DNA of 64,000 nucleotides. Source: Pirellula staleyi DSM 6068 (GTDB taxonomy: Bacteria; Planctomycetota; Planctomycetia; Pirellulales; Pirellulaceae). Below, piece by piece: positions 1 to 9,059 of this stretch; positions within the stretch are counted from its first letter, which is position 1; every line of letters starts with the position of its first letter. The notes under the pieces are model-generated. The model had not been told where the DNA came from. It saw nothing but the letters and a program-made list of their open reading frames with translations, and did no database searches. The stretch lies in contig NC_013720.1 in NCBI RefSeq assembly GCF_000025185.1, positions 310,001-374,000 of the forward strand, in the 5' to 3' direction. The position numbers were made by a program, and so were the translations under genes.

Positions 1-65
1 AAGAAAATCACTTACAGCGCCGCCGCCAATCACTTGAGCCTGCCAGCCGCAAAGTAATTCACGCC

Positions 66-560
66 ATGTCGTTTCAATTTCAATGTCCGCAGGGGCACTT
101 GCTCGAAGGCGAGCCATCGCAAGCGGGTCAGCAGTGCGTTTGCCCGATGTGCGGCATGCTGTTTTTGATCCCGCAGCCAATCGCTCAGCCAGAGGGACCG
201 CAGTTTGCGATTAATCCCGGGGGAGGAGCTCCAGGACAGCCCGCTGCACCTCCGTTTGATCCTTCGAAGCCGCAAGAGCCCGAGCTATTCCACATCCCCT
301 GCCCCAACGGACACGAGCTTGAAACACCCGCCGAGATGCTCGACCAAGAGGTCCTCTGCCCGCAATGTCAGGTGCAGTTTCGACTGCGCAAGCGGGATAG
401 CGTGGAGTTCAAAAAGAAGAAGGAAGAGCAAGACCGCATCCGCGAAATCAAGCTCGGCAACGCCTGGCTCAACTGGGCCATTGCCGCAGCGGTGCTAGTT
501 GGCATCGGTCTCGTGGGGCTGATCATCGCATCGCAAATGGGACGTACCCCACCGCCATAA
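66..560 (+). CDS. Zinc-ribbon single-pass membrane protein, unknown role
   Basis: Two cysteine-rich blocks resemble zinc ribbons: residues 7-29 (CPQGH then CVCPMC) and residues 79-101 (CPNGH then CPQC), separated by a proline-rich linker. Residues about 136-157 form one hydrophobic helix followed by only a few residues, so the protein is probably anchored by its C-terminus with both ribbons on the same side of the membrane. The same style of N-terminal ribbon occurs in the three DUF1559 genes downstream, which suggests a shared architecture in this organism. No catalytic motif is visible. The start lies 65 bases from the window edge, so an upstream operon partner cannot be excluded. Confidence 0.8.
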   Translation: MSFQFQCPQGHLLEGEPSQAGQQCVCPMCGMLFLIPQPIAQPEGPQFAINPGGGAPGQPAAPPFDPSKPQEPELFHIPCPNGHELETPAEMLDQEVLCPQCQVQFRLRKRDSVEFKKKKEEQDRIREIKLGNAWLNWAIAAAVLVGIGLVGLIIASQMGRTPPP

Positions 561-617
561 AACCCAACGCTGCGGGGGGGGACTTTTAGACGATTGGGCT
601 ACGAGCTTACGTGCAGC

Positions 618-1391
618 CTACTTGGTGGGCTTCTTCACATCTTTGTCGAGTTCGAACGAGCCACGAATCTCGACTTTCAAGCTCCCGTCGTTATCCGCAG
701 GATTCGTGTCATACATCCGCAGCGACAAGCGACCACTGCGAGGCGTTTGAAACTGCTTTCCTGCTCCGACGACAAACGGCTTCACTTCTTTGGGGTCTCC
801 CCCTTCGATCCTGCCAATCAAACAGCCAGGATTAAAATCGCGTAATTCCTCGGGAATTGCCAGTCCATCGGCATTGGTTTCCGCTTGCAGATGGAAGGTC
901 CAAGTTCCGCTGACGGTGATGGTGACCGGCCGGCCGTAGATGAGGGTGAGACCACAATCTTGCCACCCTTCGTTCGCGTTGATAGTGACGACATGGGATT
1001 GCGCCGAGGCTTCTTTATTGAGCATCTCCGCAAGTTTGGACTTGGCTGGAGCATACTGCGGGACCAGCTTGAGAATCTCCTCGTACACTTGTCGCGCTTT
1101 GCCCCAGTCCTTATCCCCTTCGTACTCGTTGCCGAGTTTCTCGGCCTTCTTCACGAAGTCCAGGTGGAGCGCGAGCAAACGCTGATCGTCGGGAAGTGGA
1201 CGTGGCGGCTCTTCCTTCGCTTTCTTTTTGTCGCGCTCCTGCGCGTGGGCCACGAGGCTGCTCTCAAAACCATTCCACGGCTCGAGTGCTGAGTACGAAA
1301 TCACCGCCAGCAGCAGCGCCACGATCGACTTGAAGCTCATGGTCGAGCGCATCGTGCGCGAAGCGATTCGGGAGAGGATCGAGGAAACCAT
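618..1391 (-). CDS. Exported protein with TPR-like segment and PA-IL-like lectin domain
   Basis: The N-terminus has a basic stretch followed by a hydrophobic segment (SIVALLLAVISYSAL), consistent with a signal peptide or anchor. Residues about 80-125 look like one or two TPR helices (GNEYEGDKDWGKARQVYEE). The C-terminal 120 residues contain the pattern VTINANEGWQDCG, a GTWTFH strand and LIGRIEGG, which resembles the galactose-binding PA-IL/LecA fold found in many Planctomycete exported proteins. Carbohydrate binding is inferred from that resemblance; calcium ligands were not checked. The gene is convergent with the zinc-ribbon gene. Methionines at residues 14 and 18 are alternative starts. 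Confidence 0.75.
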   Translation of the reverse strand: MVSSILSRIASRTMRSTMSFKSIVALLLAVISYSALEPWNGFESSLVAHAQERDKKKAKEEPPRPLPDDQRLLALHLDFVKKAEKLGNEYEGDKDWGKARQVYEEILKLVPQYAPAKSKLAEMLNKEASAQSHVVTINANEGWQDCGLTLIYGRPVTITVSGTWTFHLQAETNADGLAIPEELRDFNPGCLIGRIEGGDPKEVKPFVVGAGKQFQTPRSGRLSLRMYDTNPADNDGSLKVEIRGSFELDKDVKKPTK

Positions 1392-1731
1392 GATGAGATC
1401 TCGAGAGGCGTTTTACATCGTCCACGCACGATTGCCGTCTGGCGACGGACCTGCGATGGACTAGTTCTGATTCGTTTCAACTACCTGCAGTTTATTCCAA
1501 GAAGGGGCGACAAGTCGTGGTTTTCGTCAACTTTTGAACTTCGAGCCCCAGCCGACGCTGTTGCTGGAAAACCTCCACACGAGTGCTGAATCGCCCCCAC
1601 GATTTGCGTATACTCGCAAAACTTCCAATTTGGCCCCCTCGCCCATCAGCCTCGCGCTCTTCTTCCGCTGCTAGTGCGACATCAGGCTTCTCCTTCTGCT
1701 TTCAACCCCTCTCCCCTGATCGAGTTTCTAC
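1392..1731. other. Intergenic region between divergent genes
   Basis: About 340 bases separate the exported lectin-like gene (minus strand) from the first DUF1559 gene (plus strand). It must hold two divergent promoters, but I cannot point to convincing -35/-10 boxes. No coding frame with good codon use is seen. Confidence 0.5.
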
Positions 1732-2652
1732 ATGACGATCCAGTTCTCCTGCCCTCACTGTGCCAACCCAATGTCGGTCGACGATGAGTTTGCGGGACGA
1801 ACCGGCCCCTGCAAGTCTTGTGGTCAGTCGATCACCATACCGGCTTTGGGAAACACCTTTGGATTCCAGATCAACGCGGGACCGAGTCCTGCCAAATCAT
1901 CCACACCGCGGAAGAAAAGTAGCCTCGGACTGTTCTTGATGCTGGGCGGCATTGCTGCTGTCGGTGCGCTGCTGATATTCGGCGTGGGTATGGCCTACCT
2001 TAACGCCCGAGCAACCACGAATCGCTTGATTGCCTCCAACAATCTCAAGCAACTTGTCATCGCGATGCACAACTATCACGACCAATACGACGCCTTTCCA
2101 CCCGCTGTGGTCTGCGACAGCGAAGGCAAACAACTCTACAGCGGCACTGTGTTGCTGCTCCCCTTTTTGCAGACTCCCCAAGGTGATCTCCTCGCCTCGA
2201 TGTTCGATCTATCGCGCGCGTGGGACGATCCAGCGAACATCGGCGTGAGCCAGATACCTCTCGACCTCATGATCGATCCCAGTGCTCCACGCACCACGGC
2301 GGCCGCGACCAACTATTTCTTTGTCACCCCCGACTACAAACGGGCCATCCCGGCCGGCATGGAAGCTCCCGGAAGAGTTGAATTAGGGACAGGCCCCGAA
2401 GCTTCCCTGAGGCTTCAAGACTTTACGGACGGAACATCGAACTGCTACCTGATTGTCGATGCGATCATTCCCAACCAAAGTTGGGCCGAGCCGATGCCTC
2501 TCCTAGCCAGTGAGCTGCAAAACGGCTTTCCGCCATCGCCGCATCCCGAATTCACTCTCGTCGCGATGGCCGATGGTTCGGTCCAACAAATCGAGCACTC
2601 CACCCCTGCGGCTCAAATTTATAGTGCGGCTGTTTTCAATGATGGCCAGTAA
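1732..2652 (+). CDS. Zinc-ribbon DUF1559 protein (copy 1 of 3)
   Basis: Residues 7-30 form a zinc ribbon (CPHCANP ... CKSCGQ). A short linker leads to one membrane helix at about residues 64-90, then to a DUF1559 region with the family signature NNLKQLVIAMHNYHD, PPAVV, LLPFLQ, DGTSN and the C-terminal ADGSV. The DUF1559 head is expected outside the membrane, as in pilin-like DUF1559 proteins, while the ribbon would be cytoplasmic. Unlike classical members there is no prepilin cleavage motif; the ribbon plus membrane helix replaces it. It is the first of three tandem paralogues and the most divergent, since it lacks the [14 protein letters not shown] helix. Function is unknown. Confidence 0.85.
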   Translation: MTIQFSCPHCANPMSVDDEFAGRTGPCKSCGQSITIPALGNTFGFQINAGPSPAKSSTPRKKSSLGLFLMLGGIAAVGALLIFGVGMAYLNARATTNRLIASNNLKQLVIAMHNYHDQYDAFPPAVVCDSEGKQLYSGTVLLLPFLQTPQGDLLASMFDLSRAWDDPANIGVSQIPLDLMIDPSAPRTTAAATNYFFVTPDYKRAIPAGMEAPGRVELGTGPEASLRLQDFTDGTSNCYLIVDAIIPNQSWAEPMPLLASELQNGFPPSPHPEFTLVAMADGSVQQIEHSTPAAQIYSAAVFNDGQ

Positions 2653-2838
2653 CGAGCGAATAGTCCCCTGTTGAAATTCACTCCCCTCCATCAGCGTAAG
2701 CTGGGCGGGGAGAGTTGCCGGGGACTATTCGATTTCGCTTACCAAATCGAGTACGATCTGCGGTGGGTGGTTAGCCAGCTTCTCGAGCCTGCTCGCAGAA
2801 GGGCCTTCTCCAATCTTTGATCTCACCGAGGTAGTCGT

Positions 2839-3738
2839 ATGCCAATCGCATTTTCGTGTCCCAACTGCGGCAAGCAGATGAATGTGCCCGATCAATACGC
2901 GGGACAAACCGGACCATGTGCGGCTTGTGGCAAAACGATGACGATCCCAGGAGGCTTTGCACCACCTCCACCCGCCGGCTACTCCGGTGTGGGACCAGCA
3001 GCCCCACCAGCCTCGAAAAGCAGTGGTGCACTACCGGTGGTGCTAATCGTCCTGGTGGTGGTCGGGATTGGCGTTCTCGGCTGTGGTGGTGTGATGGCCG
3101 CGCTTCTCATCCCTGCCGTCTCGAGCGCCCGCCAAGCTGCTAAGGCGATGCAATCGTCGAACAACCTCAAGCAAATCACCCTGGCGATGCACAACTATCA
3201 CGATGTCTACGGATCGCTGCCGCCAGCAGTCGTGCGCGATGCTTCAGGGCAGCCACTCTACAGTGGCCGCGTGCTGCTCCTGCCATTCCTCGAGCAATCC
3301 TATCTCTACGATAATTTTGATAAGAACAAAGCCTGGAACGACCCAGCCAATACGATGGTGAGTCAAACCGTCCTCAAGGTGTTCCAAGACCCTTCGACCG
3401 ACAACCCCATGAGCCCCGCGAGCAACTATTTCTTTATCGTGGGCCCGGATGCATTGTTTCCTGAGGATGGCTCGGCACATAGCTTTGCCCAAATCACCGA
3501 TGGGACAAGCTTAACGCTGGCGTTTATCAACGCGAACATTCCGAACAACAGTTGGGCCGAGCCGGTGGAAATGCATCAGGATGCGCTGGCTGCTGGACTT
3601 CCAGCTTCTCCTTATCGGCAAGGTGTCTTCACTGCCTTTGCCGATGGTTCGGTTCGCGCCCTGCCGCCAACCACCTCGCCCACCGATTTGCGCGCCATGA
3701 CCACGCGCAACGGCGGCGAACCTGTCATGATTCCCTAA
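2839..3738 (+). CDS. Zinc-ribbon DUF1559 protein (copy 2 of 3)
   Basis: Same architecture as its neighbours: a zinc ribbon at residues 7-34 (CPNCGKQ ... CAACGKT), a proline-rich linker, a strongly hydrophobic helix at about residues 60-90 (LPVVLIVLVVVGIGVLG), then a pilin-like helix (LLIPAVSSARQAAKAMQSSNN) and the DUF1559 core with MHNYHD, LLLPFLEQ and FADGSVR. Tandem duplication with the genes at 1732 and 3859 is evident from the shared domain order and motifs. The spacings (186 and 120 bases) allow either one transcript or separate promoters. The role is unknown; membrane location is inferred from the helix. Confidence 0.87.
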   Translation: MPIAFSCPNCGKQMNVPDQYAGQTGPCAACGKTMTIPGGFAPPPPAGYSGVGPAAPPASKSSGALPVVLIVLVVVGIGVLGCGGVMAALLIPAVSSARQAAKAMQSSNNLKQITLAMHNYHDVYGSLPPAVVRDASGQPLYSGRVLLLPFLEQSYLYDNFDKNKAWNDPANTMVSQTVLKVFQDPSTDNPMSPASNYFFIVGPDALFPEDGSAHSFAQITDGTSLTLAFINANIPNNSWAEPVEMHQDALAAGLPASPYRQGVFTAFADGSVRALPPTTSPTDLRAMTTRNGGEPVMIP

Positions 3739-3858
3739 ACAAAAACTTGTCCCAAGCTTTAACCGTCCAGCGTTTCGACGAGCCAGCTTGCTTCGACCGC
3801 GCCGCGCAACTGCCTTCCGACTCGCTTCTCCTCTTAACGATCTCTTCTAGGTGCCCCG

Positions 3859-4758
3859 ATGACCATCACGTTCCGCTGTCCTCATTGTGGTAAAGAAACG
3901 CAGGTTGCCGATCAGTATGCGGGACAATCGGGACCCTGCGCTGCTTGCGGCAAGACGATCACCATTCCAGCCCCTGGGCACCCCCTCTCGGGCCCGCCGC
4001 TGCCTGGCTTCTCTGCTGCTCCTCTGCCGCCACCCAAGTCCTCCTCGGGAGGATCGACCCTCATCCTCGTGCTGGTGGGTGTGATCGGTGGGTTGGTGGT
4101 CTGCGGTGGCATTCTCGTTGCCCTGCTTCTCCCGGCTGTTCAAGCTGCACGCGAAGCAGCACGACGATCACAGTCGACAAACAACATGCGGCAAATTGGC
4201 CTGGCGATTCACAACTATCACGACACCTACAATTGCTTGCCACCCGCTGTGATCTACGACAGCAGCGGTCGGCCGATGTGCAGTGGCTTCGTCGCTCTGC
4301 TGCCATTCCTGGAGCAAGGGGCGCTGGCCAACCGATGGGACTACAGCAAACCGTGGAACGATCCGGTGAACATGCCGCTTTCGATGACGGTCATTCCCTA
4401 CCTGAAAGATCCCAGCAGCACGAATCCCAATCCGGCTCACACCGATTATTTGTTTATCGATGGGCCCGGCACAGCACTCGATATCACGAATGGTTACAAC
4501 CGAATCTCTTCGGTCACCGACGGCCTGTCGAACACCATGGCTGTTGTCGAAGCCAAGACCAGCAACGTTAGCTGGGCTGAGCCGGGATCATTTAACATTG
4601 CTCAGTTCGCGGGTGGATTGCCTCCAGGCAATCACCGCCGGGGAAATATTGTGCTGATCCTCGACGGTTCGGTGCGATTTATCGACTCCAATTCTGCCTC
4701 GCCTGAAATGCTCCACGCCCTGTCGACCATGGATGGTGGCGAGACGGTGGCCTACTAA
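3859..4758 (+). CDS. Zinc-ribbon DUF1559 protein (copy 3 of 3)
   Basis: Third member of the tandem set. A zinc ribbon lies at residues 7-34 (CPHCGKE ... CAACGKT), a Pro/Gly-rich linker follows, then a hydrophobic helix near residues 72-95, the pilin-like segment [14 protein letters not shown] that is characteristic of DUF1559 proteins, and the core motifs [19 protein letters not shown] and LDGSVRFID. The gene ends 54 bases before the convergent aminotransferase. Copies 2 and 3 resemble each other more than copy 1. Function is unknown. A scaffold or surface role is a guess based on DUF1559 proteins being abundant and exported in Planctomycetes. Confidence 0.87.
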   Translation: MTITFRCPHCGKETQVADQYAGQSGPCAACGKTITIPAPGHPLSGPPLPGFSAAPLPPPKSSSGGSTLILVLVGVIGGLVVCGGILVALLLPAVQAAREAARRSQSTNNMRQIGLAIHNYHDTYNCLPPAVIYDSSGRPMCSGFVALLPFLEQGALANRWDYSKPWNDPVNMPLSMTVIPYLKDPSSTNPNPAHTDYLFIDGPGTALDITNGYNRISSVTDGLSNTMAVVEAKTSNVSWAEPGSFNIAQFAGGLPPGNHRRGNIVLILDGSVRFIDSNSASPEMLHALSTMDGGETVAY

Positions 4759-4812
4759 GCTGATCTCAGCCAGCTAAGTGATAACGCCAACCAATCTACT
4801 GATCGATACGCG

Positions 4813-6078
4813 TTACCGATCGATTTGACGGAGCGCGGCGAGCAGGCGTTCGACCTCGTGATGCGTGTTGTAGTGCACCATGCCGACACGTAGCATGCCA
4901 GCGGGCTCGCGTCCGAGTCGCTCGCTGAGATTCAAGGCGTAGTAGTTGCCGTGCCATGCAAACAGGCCCCGCTCGCCCAACTCGATCGCAAGTTGTCGTG
5001 GCGTAATCGTAGTGTGAATGAGCGAGAAAGTAGCGACGCGCTCCTCGAGTCGCGCTAGATCGGTGATTCCCATCACACGATAGTGCGAAAGCTCACGCAT
5101 CCCGCGCAAGAATTGCTCTGCGAGCGAGCGCTCGTGGGCTGCGATCCGGGCATAGCTTTGCGCGAGCTTTTCGCGGCGCGATTGCTGGCCGGATGAAACG
5201 CCCTCCACAGCGGCATGCAAATTGGCCAGGTATTCGATGCACGCCAGCACTCCAGCAATCGATTCGTGGCTCTGCGTGCCGGTCATCCATTTGCCCGGAA
5301 GATCGGTGGGACTGGGGCGCACTTTGTAAGCCTCGAGCGACTCGAGTAGTGCCCGTTTACCCCACAGAATGCCCGTGTGAGGGCCAAAGAACTTGTACGC
5401 GCTGCAGGCCAGAAAATCGCAGCCGATTTGCTGAACGTCGGGAAGTTGATGCGGCGACAGATGAACTGCATCGATGTAGACGAGTGCTCCCCCGCGCTGG
5501 GCTCGCGCTGTGATTTCGCGAATCGGGTTCACACCCCCGGTGCTGTTCGAAGCAGCTCCCACCGCCACCAGCCGCGTGCGCGGCGAGAGGATGGCATCGA
5601 GCTGCGACAAATCGAGCGTGAGGTCCTCGTCGCGCACATCGATCCAGCGAACGGTCACTCCCGCATCGCGCGCGGCGAGTACCCACGGGCTTACGTTGGC
5701 ATCGTGATCGAGCCGCGTCACGACGATTTCGTCCCCCGGTTTCCAGGTTCGCGCAATCGCGCGGCTGATGGCGAACGTCAGCGAGGTCATATTCTGACCA
5801 AAGATGATCTCGCCAGGATCGCTCGCGCCGACGAACTCCGCGCACGCCAGGTGGGCCGCATCGAGCATCGCATCGCTGGCGATCGCGGTGGCAAATAGTC
5901 CACCATGATTCGCGCTGTTCTTCGACAGATAATGCACCATCGCATCGATCACTGGCTGCGGCACCTGTGTCCCCGCAGGGCCATCGAAGTACGCCGCAGG
6001 TTCCCCCGCCACTTCCACCGCGAGAGCAGGAAACTGCGCACGAATCTTGGTTAGCTGCTCGTGAGTAAATCCGTTCAC
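4813..6078 (-). CDS. Class V aminotransferase, cysteine desulfurase-like
   Basis: PLP-dependent fold-type I enzyme. Lys229 in the stretch SAYKFFGPHTG is the likely Schiff-base lysine, with Asp203 and His206 (YIDAVHLSPH) upstream contacting the cofactor. The N-terminal FDGPAGTQVPQPVIDAM and the SNSTGGVNP segment are typical of the cysteine-desulfurase-like subfamily that stands apart from the IscS/SufS housekeeping enzymes. The length (421 residues) fits. No IscU or other Fe-S assembly gene is adjacent, so the substrate is uncertain. The neighbouring gene, 97 bases upstream on the same strand, encodes a PaaK-like adenylating enzyme; cotranscription is possible. Aminotransferase or lyase activity on another amino acid is an alternative. 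Confidence 0.85.
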   Translation of the reverse strand: MNGFTHEQLTKIRAQFPALAVEVAGEPAAYFDGPAGTQVPQPVIDAMVHYLSKNSANHGGLFATAIASDAMLDAAHLACAEFVGASDPGEIIFGQNMTSLTFAISRAIARTWKPGDEIVVTRLDHDANVSPWVLAARDAGVTVRWIDVRDEDLTLDLSQLDAILSPRTRLVAVGAASNSTGGVNPIREITARAQRGGALVYIDAVHLSPHQLPDVQQIGCDFLACSAYKFFGPHTGILWGKRALLESLEAYKVRPSPTDLPGKWMTGTQSHESIAGVLACIEYLANLHAAVEGVSSGQQSRREKLAQSYARIAAHERSLAEQFLRGMRELSHYRVMGITDLARLEERVATFSLIHTTITPRQLAIELGERGLFAWHGNYYALNLSERLGREPAGMLRVGMVHYNTHHEVERLLAALRQIDR

Positions 6079-6174
6079 AAACCAATTCCTCGAATGAAAG
6101 GAAAGAGCCGAGTGGAAAGAACAGAGGCTTAAGAAAGAGGCGTTTTCGCCAAGGAAACAGGCGTGTCTTGCCCT

Positions 6175-7455
6175 TTACGCCAGGTTTCGCTGATCGACAA
6201 ATCGTCGACCTTTTCCTTCGTAGCGTGGAAGCGAGCCGAGCTTAACGCAGGCCACTTCGATTTTCAGACCGAGTCGCAGATGTAGCTCGCGCATGATCCG
6301 CTCGGGAGTTTCGAGTCGATCTTCGACTTCGATCGTCAGGGCGTCCATCGCGCCAGCTTTACGAACCAACACGCGATACTCAACTACCTCCGGGAAGCTG
6401 CGCAAGATCTGCTCGATCGCAGTCGGGAAGATATTCACGCCACGCACGATGAGCATATCGTCGACGCGCCCGAGCACACCCCCTTCGAGCAACACGAGTC
6501 CTTTGCCCGACTCTGGAAAACGAGGGCGCACAAGATCTCCGGTGCGATAGCGAACGACAGGACTTCCCATGCGACCAAGCGGCGTGAGAACAAGTTCGGA
6601 GAGTTCATTATCGGTGGCCGCTTCACCCGACTCGAGCGACAAGAACTCGGCGACGAACTCAACTTCGTTCACTAGCAGCCCGCGCGACTGTGGATCACTA
6701 AAGCCCCAAGGCCCCACTTCGCTCGCGCCGGCATGGTCGATCAGTTTGGCATTCCAGGCGGCCTCGATCCGTTTGCGAATCGCCGGAATCGAGCCTCCCG
6801 GCTCTCCCGCCACAATGATGCGCCGCACTTCGAGTCCAGCCGTATCGATTTGGTTATCTGCGGCCACCTCCGCGAGATGCTGTGCGTAACTGGGGGTGCA
6901 GAGTAGCACGGTCGCTTGGCACGAACGAATCATCTCGAGTCGAGCCAGCGTGCTCATCCCCCCCGAGGGAATCACCAGTGATCCGCGGGCAATGGCCGCA
7001 TCGTGAGCACTCCAAAAACCGATGAAAGGTCCGAACGAAAAAGCGAGGAAGACGCGGTCTTCGGCACCCACTTCAGCAGCGTCGAGAATGTATTGCCAGC
7101 AGTCGATCCACCAGAGCCAATCGTCGGGGGTATCGAGGACTGCGAGCGGCCGGCCGCGTGTGCCGCTCGTTTGGTGATAGCGGGTATAGCACGAGAGCGG
7201 ATAGGTCAAATTGGCTGCAAACTCGCCCGGGAAGCGGCTGCTGGCGAGCTCTTCTTTGTACGTAAAGGGACACTCGGCAAACGCTTCGAGCGACGGAAGC
7301 GGCAGGTCGACCGACTGCAGCTTATCGGCGTAAAAACGATTGTGCGGCACCACGCTCGCCAGCAGCTGATTGAGCTTCTGGAGTTGATGGGCGCGGATCG
7401 TTTCGCGCGGGGCGCTACGGGCGGTTTGTCGCTCTTCGGCTGTGGTTCGTAACAT
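6175..7455 (-). CDS. PaaK-like acyl/aryl-CoA ligase (AMP-forming)
   Basis: Adenylate-forming enzyme of the phenylacetate-CoA ligase family. Visible motifs are the phosphate loop TSGTRGRPL, the segment HAGASEVGPWG, the YRTGDL motif and a C-terminal domain (GRVDDMLIVRGVNIFP) like that of PaaK. The frame stays open to 7617, but the added 54 residues look unlike the family, so I choose the ATG at 7455, giving 426 residues, the usual PaaK size. No other phenylacetate-degradation genes are nearby, so the acid substrate is unknown; such stand-alone homologues often act in small-molecule synthesis. It shares direction with the class V aminotransferase downstream. Confidence 0.82.
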   Translation of the reverse strand: MLRTTAEERQTARSAPRETIRAHQLQKLNQLLASVVPHNRFYADKLQSVDLPLPSLEAFAECPFTYKEELASSRFPGEFAANLTYPLSCYTRYHQTSGTRGRPLAVLDTPDDWLWWIDCWQYILDAAEVGAEDRVFLAFSFGPFIGFWSAHDAAIARGSLVIPSGGMSTLARLEMIRSCQATVLLCTPSYAQHLAEVAADNQIDTAGLEVRRIIVAGEPGGSIPAIRKRIEAAWNAKLIDHAGASEVGPWGFSDPQSRGLLVNEVEFVAEFLSLESGEAATDNELSELVLTPLGRMGSPVVRYRTGDLVRPRFPESGKGLVLLEGGVLGRVDDMLIVRGVNIFPTAIEQILRSFPEVVEYRVLVRKAGAMDALTIEVEDRLETPERIMRELHLRLGLKIEVACVKLGSLPRYEGKGRRFVDQRNLA

Positions 7456-7643
7456 AGATGTCGATAATACGACTCTCGCAATCGCGAAACCAGTACCGCT
7501 GAAGTTCGCCGGAGTCGACTCTGCCCGGTTGCTCACTTCCGCTCGAGCCGGGATAACTAGCGGTCCCACCTTGGTTTTGCTTCCGCGCCGGTTGCCCGAT
7601 CGGCGCTTGGCGATCATTCGTACGTCAGCCGTAGTAAGTCTTT

Positions 7644-9041
7644 ATGTCACGCTCTCCCAAAACGCCTGCCCCTCAATCGGCCGATGATTCGAGCCAGCTC
7701 GCCTCGACCTCCACGGGCCGCGGCAGTTTGCTCGTCATTTTTCTGACGGTGTTTGTGGATCTCTTAGGGTTTGGCATGGTGCTTCCCATCGTGCCACTTT
7801 ACGCCAAATCGTTTAGCGAAAAGTACGCACTCGAGGCATGGCAAACCGGTCTGCTGATCGGCGCGCTGATGTCGAGTTTTTCCCTGATGCAATTTTTACT
7901 CGTCCCGTTTTGGGGGCGTTTGAGCGACCATTATGGTCGTCGGCCGATCATTCTGATTGGTCTGGCAGGGGCAACATTTTTCTACGCCCTGTTTGGTGTG
8001 GCGACCGCGATGCAAAGCCTGACGCTGATGTTCGTCGCGCGTATCGGAGCTGGCATCGCTGGCGCAACGATCGCCACCGCGCAGGCTTACATTGCCGACA
8101 GCACAACGACCAAAAATCGCAACAAAGGTATGGCTTTGATCGGTGCCGCGTTCGCGCTCGGCTTCACACTCGGCCCGACACTTGGTGGCGTTGCGATTCT
8201 TGCTGGTGGCGCAATACATCTGAGTCCTTGGCCCGGCTATGCCGCTGGCTTGTTCTCGGGTGTAGCGCTGCTGCTTGCTATTTTCTGTCTCCCCGAGTCG
8301 CTTCGTCCCGGCAGCGAAAAGGCCCACTCAAAACTGTTCGATCGCGAGGCACTCGCGGCCGCACTACGGATCCCCACGATCGGCACCTTGCTGCTGACAT
8401 CGTTCCTCGCCGTCTTCTCGTTCGGCAATTTCGAATCGACGTTGTCGCTGCAAATCGACACGATGGTGCAGAAGCAAACGTCGCCTGAAACAACCCCGGC
8501 GTTCCTCGCATCGCTCTTACGTTTTGCGAACTGGCTGGGGCACGAGAGCCCCGACAATGTGAAGCTGATTGTGGTGCTCGCGGTATTTGCTTATCTCGGC
8601 TTAGTCCTCACGATTGTGCAAGGATTTGTCGTCCGCCGTCTCGCGGGAAAAGTACCCGAAACAACGATGGCGATCATTGGCAGCGTGCTTGCCACTGTCG
8701 GGTTTTTAATCCTGGGGCTTGCTGCGATGCGTGCCGATTTTCACTTGCTTTTGATTGCGATGGCGGTGGAAGTATCGGGCTTTGCGCTCGTGAATCCGTC
8801 GCTTCAGTCGCTTATTTCGCGGCGCAGTGATCCAGCGGTACAAGGGGGAATTTTGGGACTCGCGCAAAGCACATCGTCGCTAGCGCGTATCTTGGGTCCC
8901 GTGTTTGGAAACTATCTTTTTTCACGCAGCGTTGGTGCGCCGTTCTGGGCAGCTGCCGTGCTGATGGTGCTGGCCGTGGTGATGATGTTCTTTACGATCG
9001 GCGCAAAGCAAGACTTCACCCCTGAAACCAAAGCGGTTTAG
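7644..9041 (+). CDS. MFS transporter, drug/sugar efflux type
   Basis: About 12 hydrophobic helices with the motif-A sequence GRLSDHYGRRPII after the second helix, typical of the DHA1-type major facilitator superfamily (TetA/MdtG-like). A mid-protein loop (around residues 270-300) separates the two six-helix halves. The first about 25 residues are polar, so translation could also begin downstream, but the hydrophobic segment follows directly. The gene diverges from the PaaK-like gene and converges with the MerA-like reductase with an 18-base gap. The substrate cannot be told from sequence; efflux of a toxic compound is the common role of this subfamily. Confidence 0.87.
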   Translation: MSRSPKTPAPQSADDSSQLASTSTGRGSLLVIFLTVFVDLLGFGMVLPIVPLYAKSFSEKYALEAWQTGLLIGALMSSFSLMQFLLVPFWGRLSDHYGRRPIILIGLAGATFFYALFGVATAMQSLTLMFVARIGAGIAGATIATAQAYIADSTTTKNRNKGMALIGAAFALGFTLGPTLGGVAILAGGAIHLSPWPGYAAGLFSGVALLLAIFCLPESLRPGSEKAHSKLFDREALAAALRIPTIGTLLLTSFLAVFSFGNFESTLSLQIDTMVQKQTSPETTPAFLASLLRFANWLGHESPDNVKLIVVLAVFAYLGLVLTIVQGFVVRRLAGKVPETTMAIIGSVLATVGFLILGLAAMRADFHLLLIAMAVEVSGFALVNPSLQSLISRRSDPAVQGGILGLAQSTSSLARILGPVFGNYLFSRSVGAPFWAAAVLMVLAVVMMFFTIGAKQDFTPETKAV

Positions 9042-9059
9042 CCGAGCTTGAGCAGCCTC

